38,354 nt of DNA from a virus: positions 1-38,354 of the IMG/VR virus record IMGVR_UViG_3300010354_000223, one strand, 5' to 3'. The notes under the pieces were generated by a model. The model saw only the letters and a list, made by a program, of their open reading frames with translations, searched no databases and had not been told where the DNA came from. Position numbers and translations under genes: made by a program. Numbering within the stretch: the stretch's first letter is position 1; every line of letters starts with the position of its first letter. Positions 21,448-29,575 of the stretch are shown one piece after another.

Positions 21448-22301
21448 TTCTTTTAAATCAAGCCTTAAAAATATTTTCAATCTTGTCACTCTCTTTGTCT
21501 TTGTATTCTCACGCTGTCTTCAATCCAAAAACATCTAATGGATCACCTGAGAGTCAGTTACAATTTTTAGATAAGTCAGAAATAAGAATTGGAACTTGGA
21601 ATTTAAAGCGTCTTGGAAACGGAAGCAAAAGATATGATCTGGTTGCAAGGGTTATAAATAGCAACATGGACGTGGTATCACTTCAAGAAGTGATGAACCC
21701 AGACGGACTGCAGCTACTCTTAAGATATCTACCGGGCTGGGAAGCCGTTCTTTCTTCCAGGGTAGGGAGAAATGGTTATTTTGAATATTATGCAGTACTT
21801 GCCCGCAGAGATTTAGTTTCTTTTACTAGCAACGAAGTGGTAAAAGACGATCTTGATGTGTGGGCGAGAGAACCTTTGTTAACATGCATGAAAACGCTGC
21901 ACACAAGTTTTTGCACGGTTACTGTTCATGTAATTTACGGAGATTCAGCTAAAGCAAGAGATGAAGAAATAAAAAATCTGTCTTTACTTTTAGAGAAGCT
22001 ATCTCCAGCACATAGAAGTGGTCTTATTCTAGTCGGAGACTTTAACAGAGAATTATCGTCGAAGGTCTTTGATCTATTCACGGAAAAAGGTTTTTACGTC
22101 ACTGGCAATGAAAAAACAACACTGGGTGAAAATTCTTATTCAAACTCTTACGACCACATGATTCTAAATCTTGATAAATCTAGATGGACCTCTGTGAAAA
22201 AGATTGATATATCAGAAGTTGTGTGTTTGAAGAATTTTAACTGGTGCTCGACAAACGTTTCTGATCACGCGCCTCTAGTAATTTCACTTAAAAACGGCTG
22301 A
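21444..22301 (+). CDS. Secreted endonuclease/exonuclease/phosphatase-family enzyme
   Basis: 285 aa from ATG 21444 (ATGA overlap). The N-terminus to about residue 24 is a signal peptide ending S-H-A. The EEP fold follows: R-I-G-T-W-N-L-K-R-L, L-Q-E-V, L-V-G-D-F-N, Y-D-H-M and V-S-D-H-A-P-L, the metal and catalytic residues of DNase I-like enzymes. Export suggests it degrades extracellular or periplasmic nucleic acid or another phosphoester. Without the signal it would resemble phage EEP nucleases. It overlaps the convergent barrel gene by 18 nt. Confidence 0.85.
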   Translation: MILLNQALKIFSILSLSLSLYSHAVFNPKTSNGSPESQLQFLDKSEIRIGTWNLKRLGNGSKRYDLVARVINSNMDVVSLQEVMNPDGLQLLLRYLPGWEAVLSSRVGRNGYFEYYAVLARRDLVSFTSNEVVKDDLDVWAREPLLTCMKTLHTSFCTVTVHVIYGDSAKARDEEIKNLSLLLEKLSPAHRSGLILVGDFNRELSSKVFDLFTEKGFYVTGNEKTTLGENSYSNSYDHMILNLDKSRWTSVKKIDISEVVCLKNFNWCSTNVSDHAPLVISLKNG

Positions 22302-23300
22302 ATCCTCACTAAGAAACTTCCACCCCGCACCAACAGAAAGATGATGGGGACTGTTTTCTATTTTTGGTTGCCAGTTGCCCAGAACACTCATATCTGAGAA
22401 GACATTCCATTCAAATCCTAGTCTAAGAATAGGCCAAATTTGCATCGAATCGACTGATCTTGCTGAAGAAACCCCGATGTTATAGAAGCCAGACTGACCG
22501 AAGAACGGTCCGACAGGCCCAAACTTTCCTATGCTAATTTGTCCTATTTGGTATGAATATCTAGCTCCCGCTTCAGCATTTAAAGTCAATCGCCAGAATT
22601 TTAAATTTCCACCAATTGTTAAGGGTGTTGAAATGAAGGCTGCTTCTTCACTGTAACTTTCAATACCTGACCAACCTACTTCTCCCATGGGAGTCCTTAG
22701 CAAGAATTTTGATCCTTCGTACGCTGTGTCAAAATGTCGTATTCCGGCTAAAACTCCGGCCGTAAAATACAATTTTGTTATCCCGAAATTCATAAAAGTA
22801 TGTCTAGTTCCAACTCCCAGACGTGCTGTCTTTTCGTTGTTTGTACCTATAATGAAGCCCGTTCCGTAGTCTGGGTCTCCATACCAGAAACCTGCGTTCA
22901 ATATTAAATCTGTCGAATTAGAAATCTGAATCTCTGATGCAGCACCTATTCTTATTATTCCTGTTGTGTATTCTGAACTAATTTCTTTCCCAAAGAAATT
23001 TGCTCGAGACGATACCCAGTTAAAAGACGTTCCACCCCATAGCGTCACTTTTATTCCATTCTGTGATCCTGCAGGAGAGTAGTCTAGCATTCCGCCCTCC
23101 CATGCAACCATTCGACTTTGTGAATCTACTATTGGATCTATAATATTTCCCTGAATGTTGTCTAGAATCGATTGCATCGATAAACCTTTAGAACTTGCAA
23201 TCGATTCTAGAAGCTCGCAATTTTTACCAACGCACACAGCCGCTGAGGCTGTCGATGACAAAAAAATCAGCGCGAAGATCAGCCTAGTGAAAAGTCTCAT
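22284..23300 (-). CDS. Outer-membrane beta-barrel-like protein
   Basis: 338 aa from ATG 23300, chosen because it puts the signal peptide (M-R-L-F-T-R-L-I-F-A-L-I-F...T-A-S-A) at the very start. An in-frame ATG at 23348 would add 16 polar residues. The mature part has a C-x4-C pair near its start and then alternating hydrophobic strands with Gly and aromatic residues. It ends with H-L-S-V-G-A-G-W-K-F-L, typical of barrels. Probably host-envelope located. Confidence 0.72.
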   Translation of the reverse strand: MRLFTRLIFALIFLSSTASAAVCVGKNCELLESIASSKGLSMQSILDNIQGNIIDPIVDSQSRMVAWEGGMLDYSPAGSQNGIKVTLWGGTSFNWVSSRANFFGKEISSEYTTGIIRIGAASEIQISNSTDLILNAGFWYGDPDYGTGFIIGTNNEKTARLGVGTRHTFMNFGITKLYFTAGVLAGIRHFDTAYEGSKFLLRTPMGEVGWSGIESYSEEAAFISTPLTIGGNLKFWRLTLNAEAGARYSYQIGQISIGKFGPVGPFFGQSGFYNIGVSSARSVDSMQIWPILRLGFEWNVFSDMSVLGNWQPKIENSPHHLSVGAGWKFLSEDSAVFK

Positions 23301-23362
23301 AAAATAAGTAGCAAGAACATCGACAAATCTATATTTGTTGTCGAACATAAGGATAAAATAGT

Positions 23363-23794
23363 ATGGACGAATTTATTGGTGTGGTCAAGCTATTTTCGGG
23401 TAATTATTCACCCGCAGGATGGCATTTTTGTGACGGATCTCTTCTTCCAATTCAACAATACGCTGCTTTATTTTCAATAATCGGAACAACGTACGGCGGT
23501 GACGGAAGAACGAATTTTGCAATACCAGATCTAAGAGGGCGTGTACCTGTCGGAGCAGGAGGTGGTGTCGGACTTACGCCTCGGGTCCAAGGAGAAATTT
23601 TTGGAACAGAAGTTAATACTTTGCAGCAGAGCAACATTCCCTACGCGTTCTTTCCTCAAAATGTTTCAACGGGAGTAGGTGTCGTTCTGAGTGCGACTGG
23701 ACAGAATCGTTTATCCCCTGTCAATAATGTTCAGCCATCTTTGTCTTTAAATTATATCATTTGCTTAGAAGGAATATACCCGTCAAAAACTTGA
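23363..23794 (+). CDS. Phage tail collar domain protein (short form)
   Basis: 143 aa. Almost entirely tail-collar domain: G-V-V-K-L-F-S-G-N-Y, P-A-G-W-H-F-C-D-G, F-A-I-P-D-L-R-G-R-V-P-V-G-A-G and V-Q-P-S-L-S-L-N-Y-I-I-C. It corresponds to the C-terminal two thirds of the protein at 20587 without its N-terminal extension, a candidate adhesin component. Confidence 0.86.
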   Translation: MDEFIGVVKLFSGNYSPAGWHFCDGSLLPIQQYAALFSIIGTTYGGDGRTNFAIPDLRGRVPVGAGGGVGLTPRVQGEIFGTEVNTLQQSNIPYAFFPQNVSTGVGVVLSATGQNRLSPVNNVQPSLSLNYIICLEGIYPSKT

Positions 23795-23851
23795 ATTGAA
23801 AGTCACTTAATCTCAAAGAGATTCCTACGTATTTAATAGGAGATTTGATCT

Positions 23852-24598
23852 ATGCCAAAAAAAACGATCGGAATATTCTGCCATGGAGGAGCTTTCAGGG
23901 CTTCTTACACGAATGGATTTCTCAAGTGCTTAGATGACAATGGAATTGAAGTCGACAACTATGTCGGAGTTTCAGCAAGCTTCTACGCAATATTTGCGCA
24001 TCTTGCTTGCGTTAACGAAAGAGATATGTGGACGCGAAACCTTAACTCTCCCATGTATGAGAACTGGCACAAATTTAATCTTTTTCGAAAATTCGTAGAC
24101 TTTCATACTCAAAAGATAATGGAAAAGACTCCCCTAACTGAAGAGATGATTCTCGCTAAGATGAAAAAGTGTACTGCTATCGCAACGCAGTTTTGGAACT
24201 GGGAGCAGCATGACGTGATTGGAGACTTTAAGTCCATAGATGAAATTAAAGAAGCAGCTCTTGCCACGGGATCCATTCCCTGGTTTCTTCTGTCTTTTCC
24301 GCATAAGTTCAGAGACACACGCTATATTGACGGCGGTTTTAAACTTAATAATTTTTTCAACTACTTGAACACTGACATCAAAGTAATGATTGTTCCTTCA
24401 AGCACCCTCGAAGACAAAACAGACCCTGGGTATTTGGGTGGCGGATGCTTTAAGTATATTAATGACTACCCAGACAACCTCAGAACATTCGCCTGGGGAG
24501 ATCCTCAAGATTACAGGCTTCTTTGGGACAAAGGTTATGAGGATGGCAAAAAATTTGTAGATGATCTTAGAATAATAAAGGCCATCTTCGAATATTAA
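23852..24598 (+). CDS. Patatin-like phospholipase
   Basis: 248 aa. G-G-A-F-R-A at 12-17 is the oxyanion-type motif. The nucleophile elbow is G-V-S-A-S at 39-43 (Ser41), where the usual motif is G-x-S-x-G. Y-I-D-G-G-F supplies the D-G-[GA] catalytic Asp. Patatins hydrolyse acyl chains of membrane lipids. No signal peptide is seen, so it would act in the cytoplasm or at the inner membrane, for example at lysis. AGGAG lies 9 nt upstream of the ATG. Confidence 0.85.
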   Translation: MPKKTIGIFCHGGAFRASYTNGFLKCLDDNGIEVDNYVGVSASFYAIFAHLACVNERDMWTRNLNSPMYENWHKFNLFRKFVDFHTQKIMEKTPLTEEMILAKMKKCTAIATQFWNWEQHDVIGDFKSIDEIKEAALATGSIPWFLLSFPHKFRDTRYIDGGFKLNNFFNYLNTDIKVMIVPSSTLEDKTDPGYLGGGCFKYINDYPDNLRTFAWGDPQDYRLLWDKGYEDGKKFVDDLRIIKAIFEY

Positions 24599-24602
24599 GA
24601 TC

Positions 24603-25163
24603 TTAGAAACTATACATTAGTGCGACATTCGGCCATGGCCTGAATGAGTCGAATGCAATTTTTCCACTTTTTACCTCGAACACAAACGCTGCGGGAAGAT
24701 CGAAAGAAAATGCATAGTTTTCGAAGAAGTTGAACTTAAACCCAAGCCCAGGTCCAGTAGCAAATCCGTTTGTCCATGTTTTTGTGATTATTGGATCAAC
24801 TGGTGGGTTGGGAATTGGGTTGCCGCTTGGGTCTAGCTTGCTTTCGACAATTGGCCACACGTAATTCGTAACCATTCTGTGCCATCCTACGAATCCCATT
24901 GAGAGATAAACACTTCCGTGTTTGTTTCGATCAAGTGTGTACAGGCCTGTAAGACCTTCTACCATGAAAGAATTGTCATTCGTGTAAAAGGGAAGCGCAG
25001 AAGCCTGCACTCCCCAATTGTTGTCCCAGTCGTATCTTGCTGCAAATCCAGCTCCAATTGTGGGACCTGCTCCAAAACCGAGCGACCAATTCTTTATCGG
25101 TTCGGCGTGAACATTAGCGGATATTAGAGATGCAGCGAAAGCATAGATGAACGACTTATACAT
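24603..25163 (-). CDS. Outer-membrane beta-barrel-like protein (186 aa)
   Basis: ATG 25163 gives a clean signal peptide (M-Y-K-S-F-I-Y-A-F-A-A-S-L-I-S-A-N-V-H-A). The mature part has alternating strands (L-G-F-G-A-G-P-T-I-G-A-G-F-A-A-R-Y) and a final aromatic strand ending Y-S-F, the usual barrel C-terminus with terminal Phe. Its stop is 4 nt from the end of the convergent patatin gene. A resident of the host outer membrane. Confidence 0.74.
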   Translation of the reverse strand: MYKSFIYAFAASLISANVHAEPIKNWSLGFGAGPTIGAGFAARYDWDNNWGVQASALPFYTNDNSFMVEGLTGLYTLDRNKHGSVYLSMGFVGWHRMVTNYVWPIVESKLDPSGNPIPNPPVDPIITKTWTNGFATGPGLGFKFNFFENYAFSFDLPAAFVFEVKSGKIAFDSFRPWPNVALMYSF

Positions 25164-25214
25164 GCACAATATATTACTCAAGACACGTTATTCGTCTAGT
25201 GAATAAGTATTTGT

Positions 25215-25472
25215 ATGCGCATGCTTATGGGAGGAACTAGGCGTCACGTGGATGACACTCAAACTTTAATCGTAGTCGGTGTCAATAGGTTGAAAGAAGA
25301 ATACGAACTTGGGAAATCTGACCAGATAAAGAATGAGCATGAGAGAAAATTTACAAGAGTTATTATCAGTCTTGGAGTGACCGCGCTCTCAGTCATTGCC
25401 TCTTTTTTTGGAGTTGATTCTGCTCTTTCATACGGTCTCTTTGTAAACAGCGTTGTTAATCTACTTTTATGA
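25215..25472 (+). CDS. Small membrane protein, possible holin
   Basis: 85 aa: a charged N-terminal half followed by two hydrophobic stretches (V-I-I-S-L-G-V-T-A-L-S-V-I-A-S-F-F and S-Y-G-L-F-V-N-S-V-V-N-L-L-L). Size and topology would suit a holin, but no endolysin is adjacent, so this is only a suggestion. It overlaps the next gene by 4 nt. Confidence 0.62.
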   Translation: MRMLMGGTRRHVDDTQTLIVVGVNRLKEEYELGKSDQIKNEHERKFTRVIISLGVTALSVIASFFGVDSALSYGLFVNSVVNLLL

Positions 25473-25693
25473 AATATCTTCTCTCATTCTTGATTTTTGT
25501 TCTATCTGTTTCTGTCACAAAGGCAGTTACAGATAGAATTTGCTACGATGAGACACGAGAGGAAATTTGCGAATCATTTGGTCTACAATGCGGAGTAACT
25601 ATCATGTTGTCAGAGTGCGGCAAAGAAAAGTCAATAGAATGTGTTTGCCAACCACCGGAAAGTTGCTCACTTAAAGACTTCAAATGCCAATAA
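25469..25693 (+). CDS. Secreted Cys-rich peptide (74 aa)
   Basis: A signal peptide (M-K-Y-L-L-S-F-L-I-F-V-L-S-V-S-V-T-K-A) is followed by a mature part of about 55 aa with eight Cys, probably disulphide-bonded in the periplasm or outside the cell. I recognise no family. Its start overlaps the membrane-protein stop by 4 nt. Confidence 0.68.
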   Translation: MKYLLSFLIFVLSVSVTKAVTDRICYDETREEICESFGLQCGVTIMLSECGKEKSIECVCQPPESCSLKDFKCQ

Positions 25694-25733
25694 TTCCACA
25701 ACGGCGGAATTGAAAGATTATAATTAAGAGAGT

Positions 25734-26444
25734 ATGAAAAACATAGGAATTCTTAGAGAGTACGTAAGATCAGTACTGTTTGAGTCTAAATCACCGGACG
25801 TTTCGTCACTTGGAATAATTGAACGTAATTTCGGAGATCAAAAAGAAGTTGTTATCTTCAAGTACGATGTAATTTATTCAGCTCTTTCTAGAAGAAAAGC
25901 CGAAGACAATGTGTTTGATTTTCTTATTGAAGTTATCAACAAATCTGTAGTTGGATACGGTGTATTCGGTCCACCAGACAAAGGCGAGGCATACGGAGCA
26001 TGGGAGGTTACCCATGCTGCCGCTCCAGGTCTCGGGAAGATCCTCTATGGCATCGGGTATGCTTTGTCCCCGACAGGTCTTTTGATGCCAGACAGACACA
26101 CAGTTTCTCCTGATGCTGCACAGGCATGGAAGAAAGCATCTAAAGAGAGAAAATCTTTAAAGCTTGATGATCTTCCGCCTAATAACAAAACTAAGAGTCC
26201 AAATGACGACGCAGAACTTTTAAATCAACCTGGAAATGATCACCTCGATTATGCTTATGAGGAGCAAGGCTGGGAAAAAGGAATGACTTCACGTCTCATA
26301 GCTCAAGGAAAGACTGCATTAAAAGAACTTTCATCAGACGTCGACAGAGACGAAGCAGCCATAAGAAACGTATTCATTTCTGCTGGTACTCACTTCTTTC
26401 GAAATCAGTACAGCGAAATGCTAAAGAGAAAAAGCCTTATCTAG
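25734..26444 (+). CDS. Protein with capsid-targeting-like N-terminus, paralogue of gene at 27537
   Basis: 236 aa. M-K-N-I-G-I-L-R-E-Y-V-R-S-V-L-F-E-S: the shared N-terminal helix ending L-F-E. The core S-V-V-G-Y-G-V-F-G-P-P, G-x-A-Y-G-A-W-E-V and L-Y-G-I-G-Y-A-L-S-P-x-G-L-L-M-P-D-R is shared almost residue by residue with the protein at 27537. The G-x-G-K-I-L-Y stretch after a W-E-V strand recalls acetyltransferase-type folds, but I cannot confirm that. Inferred virion cargo. Its 3' end overlaps the convergent lipoprotein gene by 8 nt. Confidence 0.74.
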   Translation: MKNIGILREYVRSVLFESKSPDVSSLGIIERNFGDQKEVVIFKYDVIYSALSRRKAEDNVFDFLIEVINKSVVGYGVFGPPDKGEAYGAWEVTHAAAPGLGKILYGIGYALSPTGLLMPDRHTVSPDAAQAWKKASKERKSLKLDDLPPNNKTKSPNDDAELLNQPGNDHLDYAYEEQGWEKGMTSRLIAQGKTALKELSSDVDRDEAAIRNVFISAGTHFFRNQYSEMLKRKSLI

Positions 26445-27477
26445 TAATTCTTATGAATCTAGGATAGTACAGTGAGGAGTCTTTGACAAGTCTCGTAAAG
26501 TCGAGCGTGTTTGTCGAATATGTGACTGTAAGAAAGTCTTTTGACGAGATTTCTGGGTGTGACTTTGCAGAATATACTAGAACTCCGTCTATATTTCCCT
26601 CGCTAGGATTGAATATAATCTCAGGATTAGACCACGGTCCTTCCACGGAGTCTGCATACCAAGCTCCTATTCTTGAGTCTCCAAATCCCATTGATCTCAC
26701 TATCATCCACTTTCTCTTAGCAGCTTCATAGTGAAGAGACGCTTCGGGTCCCGCTGCAGCTTCTATCGGGCTTGGAATCTCTCTAAGATCTCTTTGAGAC
26801 ACCCAGCCTATAATTGAGTCCCACCATTCTGCATTTTCAATATTTCCGCCAAAGAAGTCTTGAATCTTCCAGCGAAGTACATAGCCGCATGGATGCTTAT
26901 AAGCCAAGGAGAAAACGTGGTCTTTGTCCATGGCCAAGGCTGTTCCTAACATCATGCCTTTAAATGGGATGCTAGAAGGAACAATCTTTCTCTTCCACGT
27001 TGCTGGATGTCCTGAGGTATTTTCAAACAAAACAAGGGACCAGTCGATTACATCAAATCCAAGACCTTCACCTTCCGTGGAAATAACGTGGGTCCTAAAT
27101 ACAGCCAAAGAATTCTCGTAGAAAATTCCTGCTCCAGGCCAGAAATACGTACCGCTGTCTTTGTCACCTGGGAAAAAATTCTGATAAAATTCTATTGATG
27201 AACTTGAAGGATCCTTTCCCTGTTGTATGCCAACACTGTTATGAACCATCGTAGATCTGTCTTGCGATGTAAAAGTGTCACCGAAGAGCCACAAAATTCT
27301 ATCGTCTTTTAAGGGCACGCTGTAGGCTGAGTCTGCTCCTGCCCACTTACTACTTCCTCTAAATAATTTGTCTGCATCGATCCATTGATAACTCTCTTTT
27401 CTCGGATCATCTGCGCACGACAACACAGCCACGAAAGAAAAGATAGAGAAAGAAAATAATCTACAACTGAAGGTCAC
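26437..27477 (-). CDS. Lipoprotein with DUF4185-like beta-propeller domain
   Basis: 346 aa with a GTG start. The signal sequence ends V-L-S-C (Cys21), a good lipobox. The domain shows I-L-W-L-F-G-D-T-F, V-H-N-S-V-G-I-Q and Y-F-W-P-G-A-G-I-F. These are typical of five-bladed propeller proteins of the DUF4185/glycosidase-like group, which I associate with surface proteins of soil bacteria including myxobacteria. It is probably anchored in the host envelope and binds or trims sugars. It lies between the two paralogous cargo genes on the opposite strand. Confidence 0.75.
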   Translation of the reverse strand: MTFSCRLFSFSIFSFVAVLSCADDPRKESYQWIDADKLFRGSSKWAGADSAYSVPLKDDRILWLFGDTFTSQDRSTMVHNSVGIQQGKDPSSSSIEFYQNFFPGDKDSGTYFWPGAGIFYENSLAVFRTHVISTEGEGLGFDVIDWSLVLFENTSGHPATWKRKIVPSSIPFKGMMLGTALAMDKDHVFSLAYKHPCGYVLRWKIQDFFGGNIENAEWWDSIIGWVSQRDLREIPSPIEAAAGPEASLHYEAAKRKWMIVRSMGFGDSRIGAWYADSVEGPWSNPEIIFNPSEGNIDGVLVYSAKSHPEISSKDFLTVTYSTNTLDFTRLVKDSSLYYPRFIRITR

Positions 27478-27536
27478 GTTGAAATGTACTATATGCGTTC
27501 GATTACATAAAAAATATTCATATATACAAAGTAAAC

Positions 27537-28244
27537 ATGATCAATCTCTTGAAAGAATATGTTAGAAGCGTCTTGCTTGAGTCAGTTTCAACTGAAGGAC
27601 TCGCTGTATTTGTAGGCGAAGGATTCTTCAACCCAGATTCAAAAGAGGCCGTCCTTGTTGACCTCTCTGCCTTCAAAGAGGCAATGAAGGAAATAGAAGA
27701 AATAAAAGGAAAGAAAACGCTTATAACTCCTCTCGATGTTGCTAAATTCGCCGCAAGAGAATCTATAGTAGGCTACATCTCAGTCGGGCCTCCGACACAT
27801 GGTAAGGCATACGGAGCCTGGGAAGTGACTCGATCTGCGGGTCCTGGTTACGGAAAACTTCTCTATGCGATTGGTTATGCATTGTCTCCGAATGGTCTCC
27901 TAATGCCCGATAGATCATCAGTTTCCTCTTCAGCACGCAAGGGATGGGAAAAAGCATCGAAGACTCACGAGACATTACCTCTCGACCCGCTACCGCCGGA
28001 GAACAAGACTGCTACAAAAGAGGACGACTCAGAGGTTCACGACGAAGAAGGCTACGAATTCCTCGATAGAGTCTATAAAGCGCAAGGTTGGGAGAAAGGA
28101 ACAGTCGACCAACTCATAGCAGCAGGAAATTCCCTTGAAGCCAGTCTTGCAAAGAAGTTCAAGGGAAAGACAGACTCGATAATCGGAAGATTCTTGTCTG
28201 CAGGAACAAGCCTCTTTTCAAAGCACTACAGAGAAACAATTTAG
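27537..28244 (+). CDS. Protein with capsid-targeting-like N-terminus, paralogue of gene at 25734
   Basis: 235 aa. M-I-N-L-L-K-E-Y-V-R-S-V-L-L-E-S begins it (L-L-E end). Y-I-S-V-G-P-P-T-H-G-K-A-Y-G-A-W-E-V, Y-G-K-L-L-Y-A-I-G-Y-A-L-S-P and G-L-L-M-P-D-R match the paralogue, as does the C-terminal G-W-E-K-G-x-x-x-x-L-I-A. Conservation continues past the N-terminal helix, so it is a true duplication. TATACA at 27523-27528 is a likely -10 box. Confidence 0.74.
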   Translation: MINLLKEYVRSVLLESVSTEGLAVFVGEGFFNPDSKEAVLVDLSAFKEAMKEIEEIKGKKTLITPLDVAKFAARESIVGYISVGPPTHGKAYGAWEVTRSAGPGYGKLLYAIGYALSPNGLLMPDRSSVSSSARKGWEKASKTHETLPLDPLPPENKTATKEDDSEVHDEEGYEFLDRVYKAQGWEKGTVDQLIAAGNSLEASLAKKFKGKTDSIIGRFLSAGTSLFSKHYRETI

Positions 28245-28254
28245 TCTATGTGTC

Positions 28255-28524
28255 TCAGGCCACATTCAGACCACGAGACCACGGACAGACAGACATCTCT
28301 GCTTCTCCGTCAGCATCTCTCACGATTGACTTGATGGACATCGCAAATGTAAATGTGATGCCTCGAATGAAGAAGTCTTCTCTGAGGTCACCGTTGACGT
28401 ATTGACGGCATATTGCTGTGGGTATTCCCGTCGCACGAGACATCGCGTAAGATACGGGTCCGGGATTTGTCGGGTGATGGGACACAATTCTCATGTCGTA
28501 GAGTAGATCAGATGGATTAGTCAT
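28255..28524 (-). CDS. Hypothetical protein (89 aa)
   Basis: I chose ATG 28524 because TACAAT (complement of 28532-28537) lies 7 nt upstream. The alternative ATG 28533 overlaps that box. The product has mixed strands (I-T-F-T-F-A-M-S-I-K-S-I-V) and a Cys-containing end. No family recognised. It converges with 27537 and is the last gene of the AT-rich zone. Confidence 0.6.
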   Translation of the reverse strand: MTNPSDLLYDMRIVSHHPTNPGPVSYAMSRATGIPTAICRQYVNGDLREDFFIRGITFTFAMSIKSIVRDADGEAEMSVCPWSRGLNVA

Positions 28525-28599
28525 GAATAACATTGTACCAATCTCTGATGAAGAGTATTAGCAAAAGATTTTGTCTAAAAAGATCTGTGCACATCCTCT

Positions 28600-29304
28600 C
28601 TAAACTGCACGGTAAATAACTTCAGCGAGATCCGAATACGTCTTCACCCTGTCGAGAGTGGCTTGTCCCTCCTTGTCGCTGTAGAAGAGAGTGTGCTTCA
28701 GGATCTCGGGGGAGAGAAGAGCGTAACGATCACAATCGACGAGGACCTCGGTACCGCGAGGTAGATCCGTAGGCCATCCCTCGACGTAGCCCTCGATCAT
28801 CTCATCAGCCGTGGCTCCTGCGCCTTCGGCGTGCTTCTTCCAATCGACGTACACGTCGTACACCGCGGGGTTGTAGGCGACCTTCGCGGGAGAGAGGGGA
28901 ACGAAGAGGGAGGGAGATCCGAAGACAGATCGACCCACCCCGAAGGAGGTGTAGACGACGTTCGCCATCCCGAGGGTGCGCGTGAGTTCTTCCATGAATT
29001 CGGCGTAGGCGGGGGAGAGGGACATCGTGAGACCCATGCGACCACGCCTCCACCCCTCAGGATCGCTCGCCACGACGACGATGCCGCTCGACTTGCCCTT
29101 AAAAGCGTGGGCGCGGTAGAGGAGGGGACGATCGCCGAGAGACCTGCATGCCTCGGCGGCCTCGCTCAGCGCCTCCTCCCAGGTCGAGTCGTGTCCCTTC
29201 GCCATGTGGGGGAACTGGGCAGCTGTGGCCGCCTTGACGGGAGAGTAGTGGGACATCTCGGAGAGGAGGGAACGGATGGCGGCGCGGAGGAGGGGATGAT
29301 CCAT
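28600..29304 (-). CDS. Capsid-targeting-like N-terminus plus possible ADP-ribosyltransferase-like domain
   Basis: 234 aa. M-D-H-P-L-L-R-A-A-I-R-S-L-L-S-E-M is the shared cargo-type helix (L-S-E end). Downstream, P-L-L-Y-R-A-H (Arg64), T-S-F-G-V-G-R-S-V-F-G-S-P-S and G-T-E-V-L-V-D-C occur in the order of the R, S-T-S and E-x-E motifs of arginine-type ADP-ribosyltransferases. The first Glu of E-x-E is missing, so the call is tentative. T4 packages such an enzyme (Alt) with its DNA. TACTTA lies 6 nt upstream of its ATG. Confidence 0.6.
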   Translation of the reverse strand: MDHPLLRAAIRSLLSEMSHYSPVKAATAAQFPHMAKGHDSTWEEALSEAAEACRSLGDRPLLYRAHAFKGKSSGIVVVASDPEGWRRGRMGLTMSLSPAYAEFMEELTRTLGMANVVYTSFGVGRSVFGSPSLFVPLSPAKVAYNPAVYDVYVDWKKHAEGAGATADEMIEGYVEGWPTDLPRGTEVLVDCDRYALLSPEILKHTLFYSDKEGQATLDRVKTYSDLAEVIYRAV

Positions 29305-29368
29305 GTCCCATAAGTATATTCAACAGAATTCGTCCACATATAACAGCGCGGGAATTAAATGATCGTCG

Positions 29369-29575
29369 TCATCGGACAGGCAGAAACGAGACGGGACGGT
29401 AGAAGGTGCCGAGGTAGATGACGCCCTCGAGGGAGACGCGACCATCGAGCCACAGGATCCGCCTGAACTCCCACGCCGAGGTGACGGTGGCGAGGACGAT
29501 CCCGAGGTGACGATCCACGTCAGGAGAGTCGCTCACGATCATGCAACCAACGGGATACTCGGGGACGTCGTCCAT
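29369..29575 (-). CDS. SH3/KOW-like family protein, minus strand (68 aa)
   Basis: Y-P-V-G-C-M-I-V start, then L-G-I-V-L-A-T-V and F-R-R-I-L-W-L-D-G-R-V with a strand-rich end. This matches the 5520 and 5936 proteins in layout despite much higher GC, so the family spans the composition boundary. Confidence 0.65.
   Translation of the reverse strand: MDDVPEYPVGCMIVSDSPDVDRHLGIVLATVTSAWEFRRILWLDGRVSLEGVIYLGTFYRPVSFLPVR

Noticed and set aside
25215-25472. Firm holin call
   Set aside because: Topology fits, but there is no endolysin or spanin nearby, so only a possible assignment is given.
28831-29313. 160-aa plus-strand frame opposite the minus-strand cargo gene
   Set aside because: The minus-strand frame has the shared N-terminal motif and a -10 box; this one has none.
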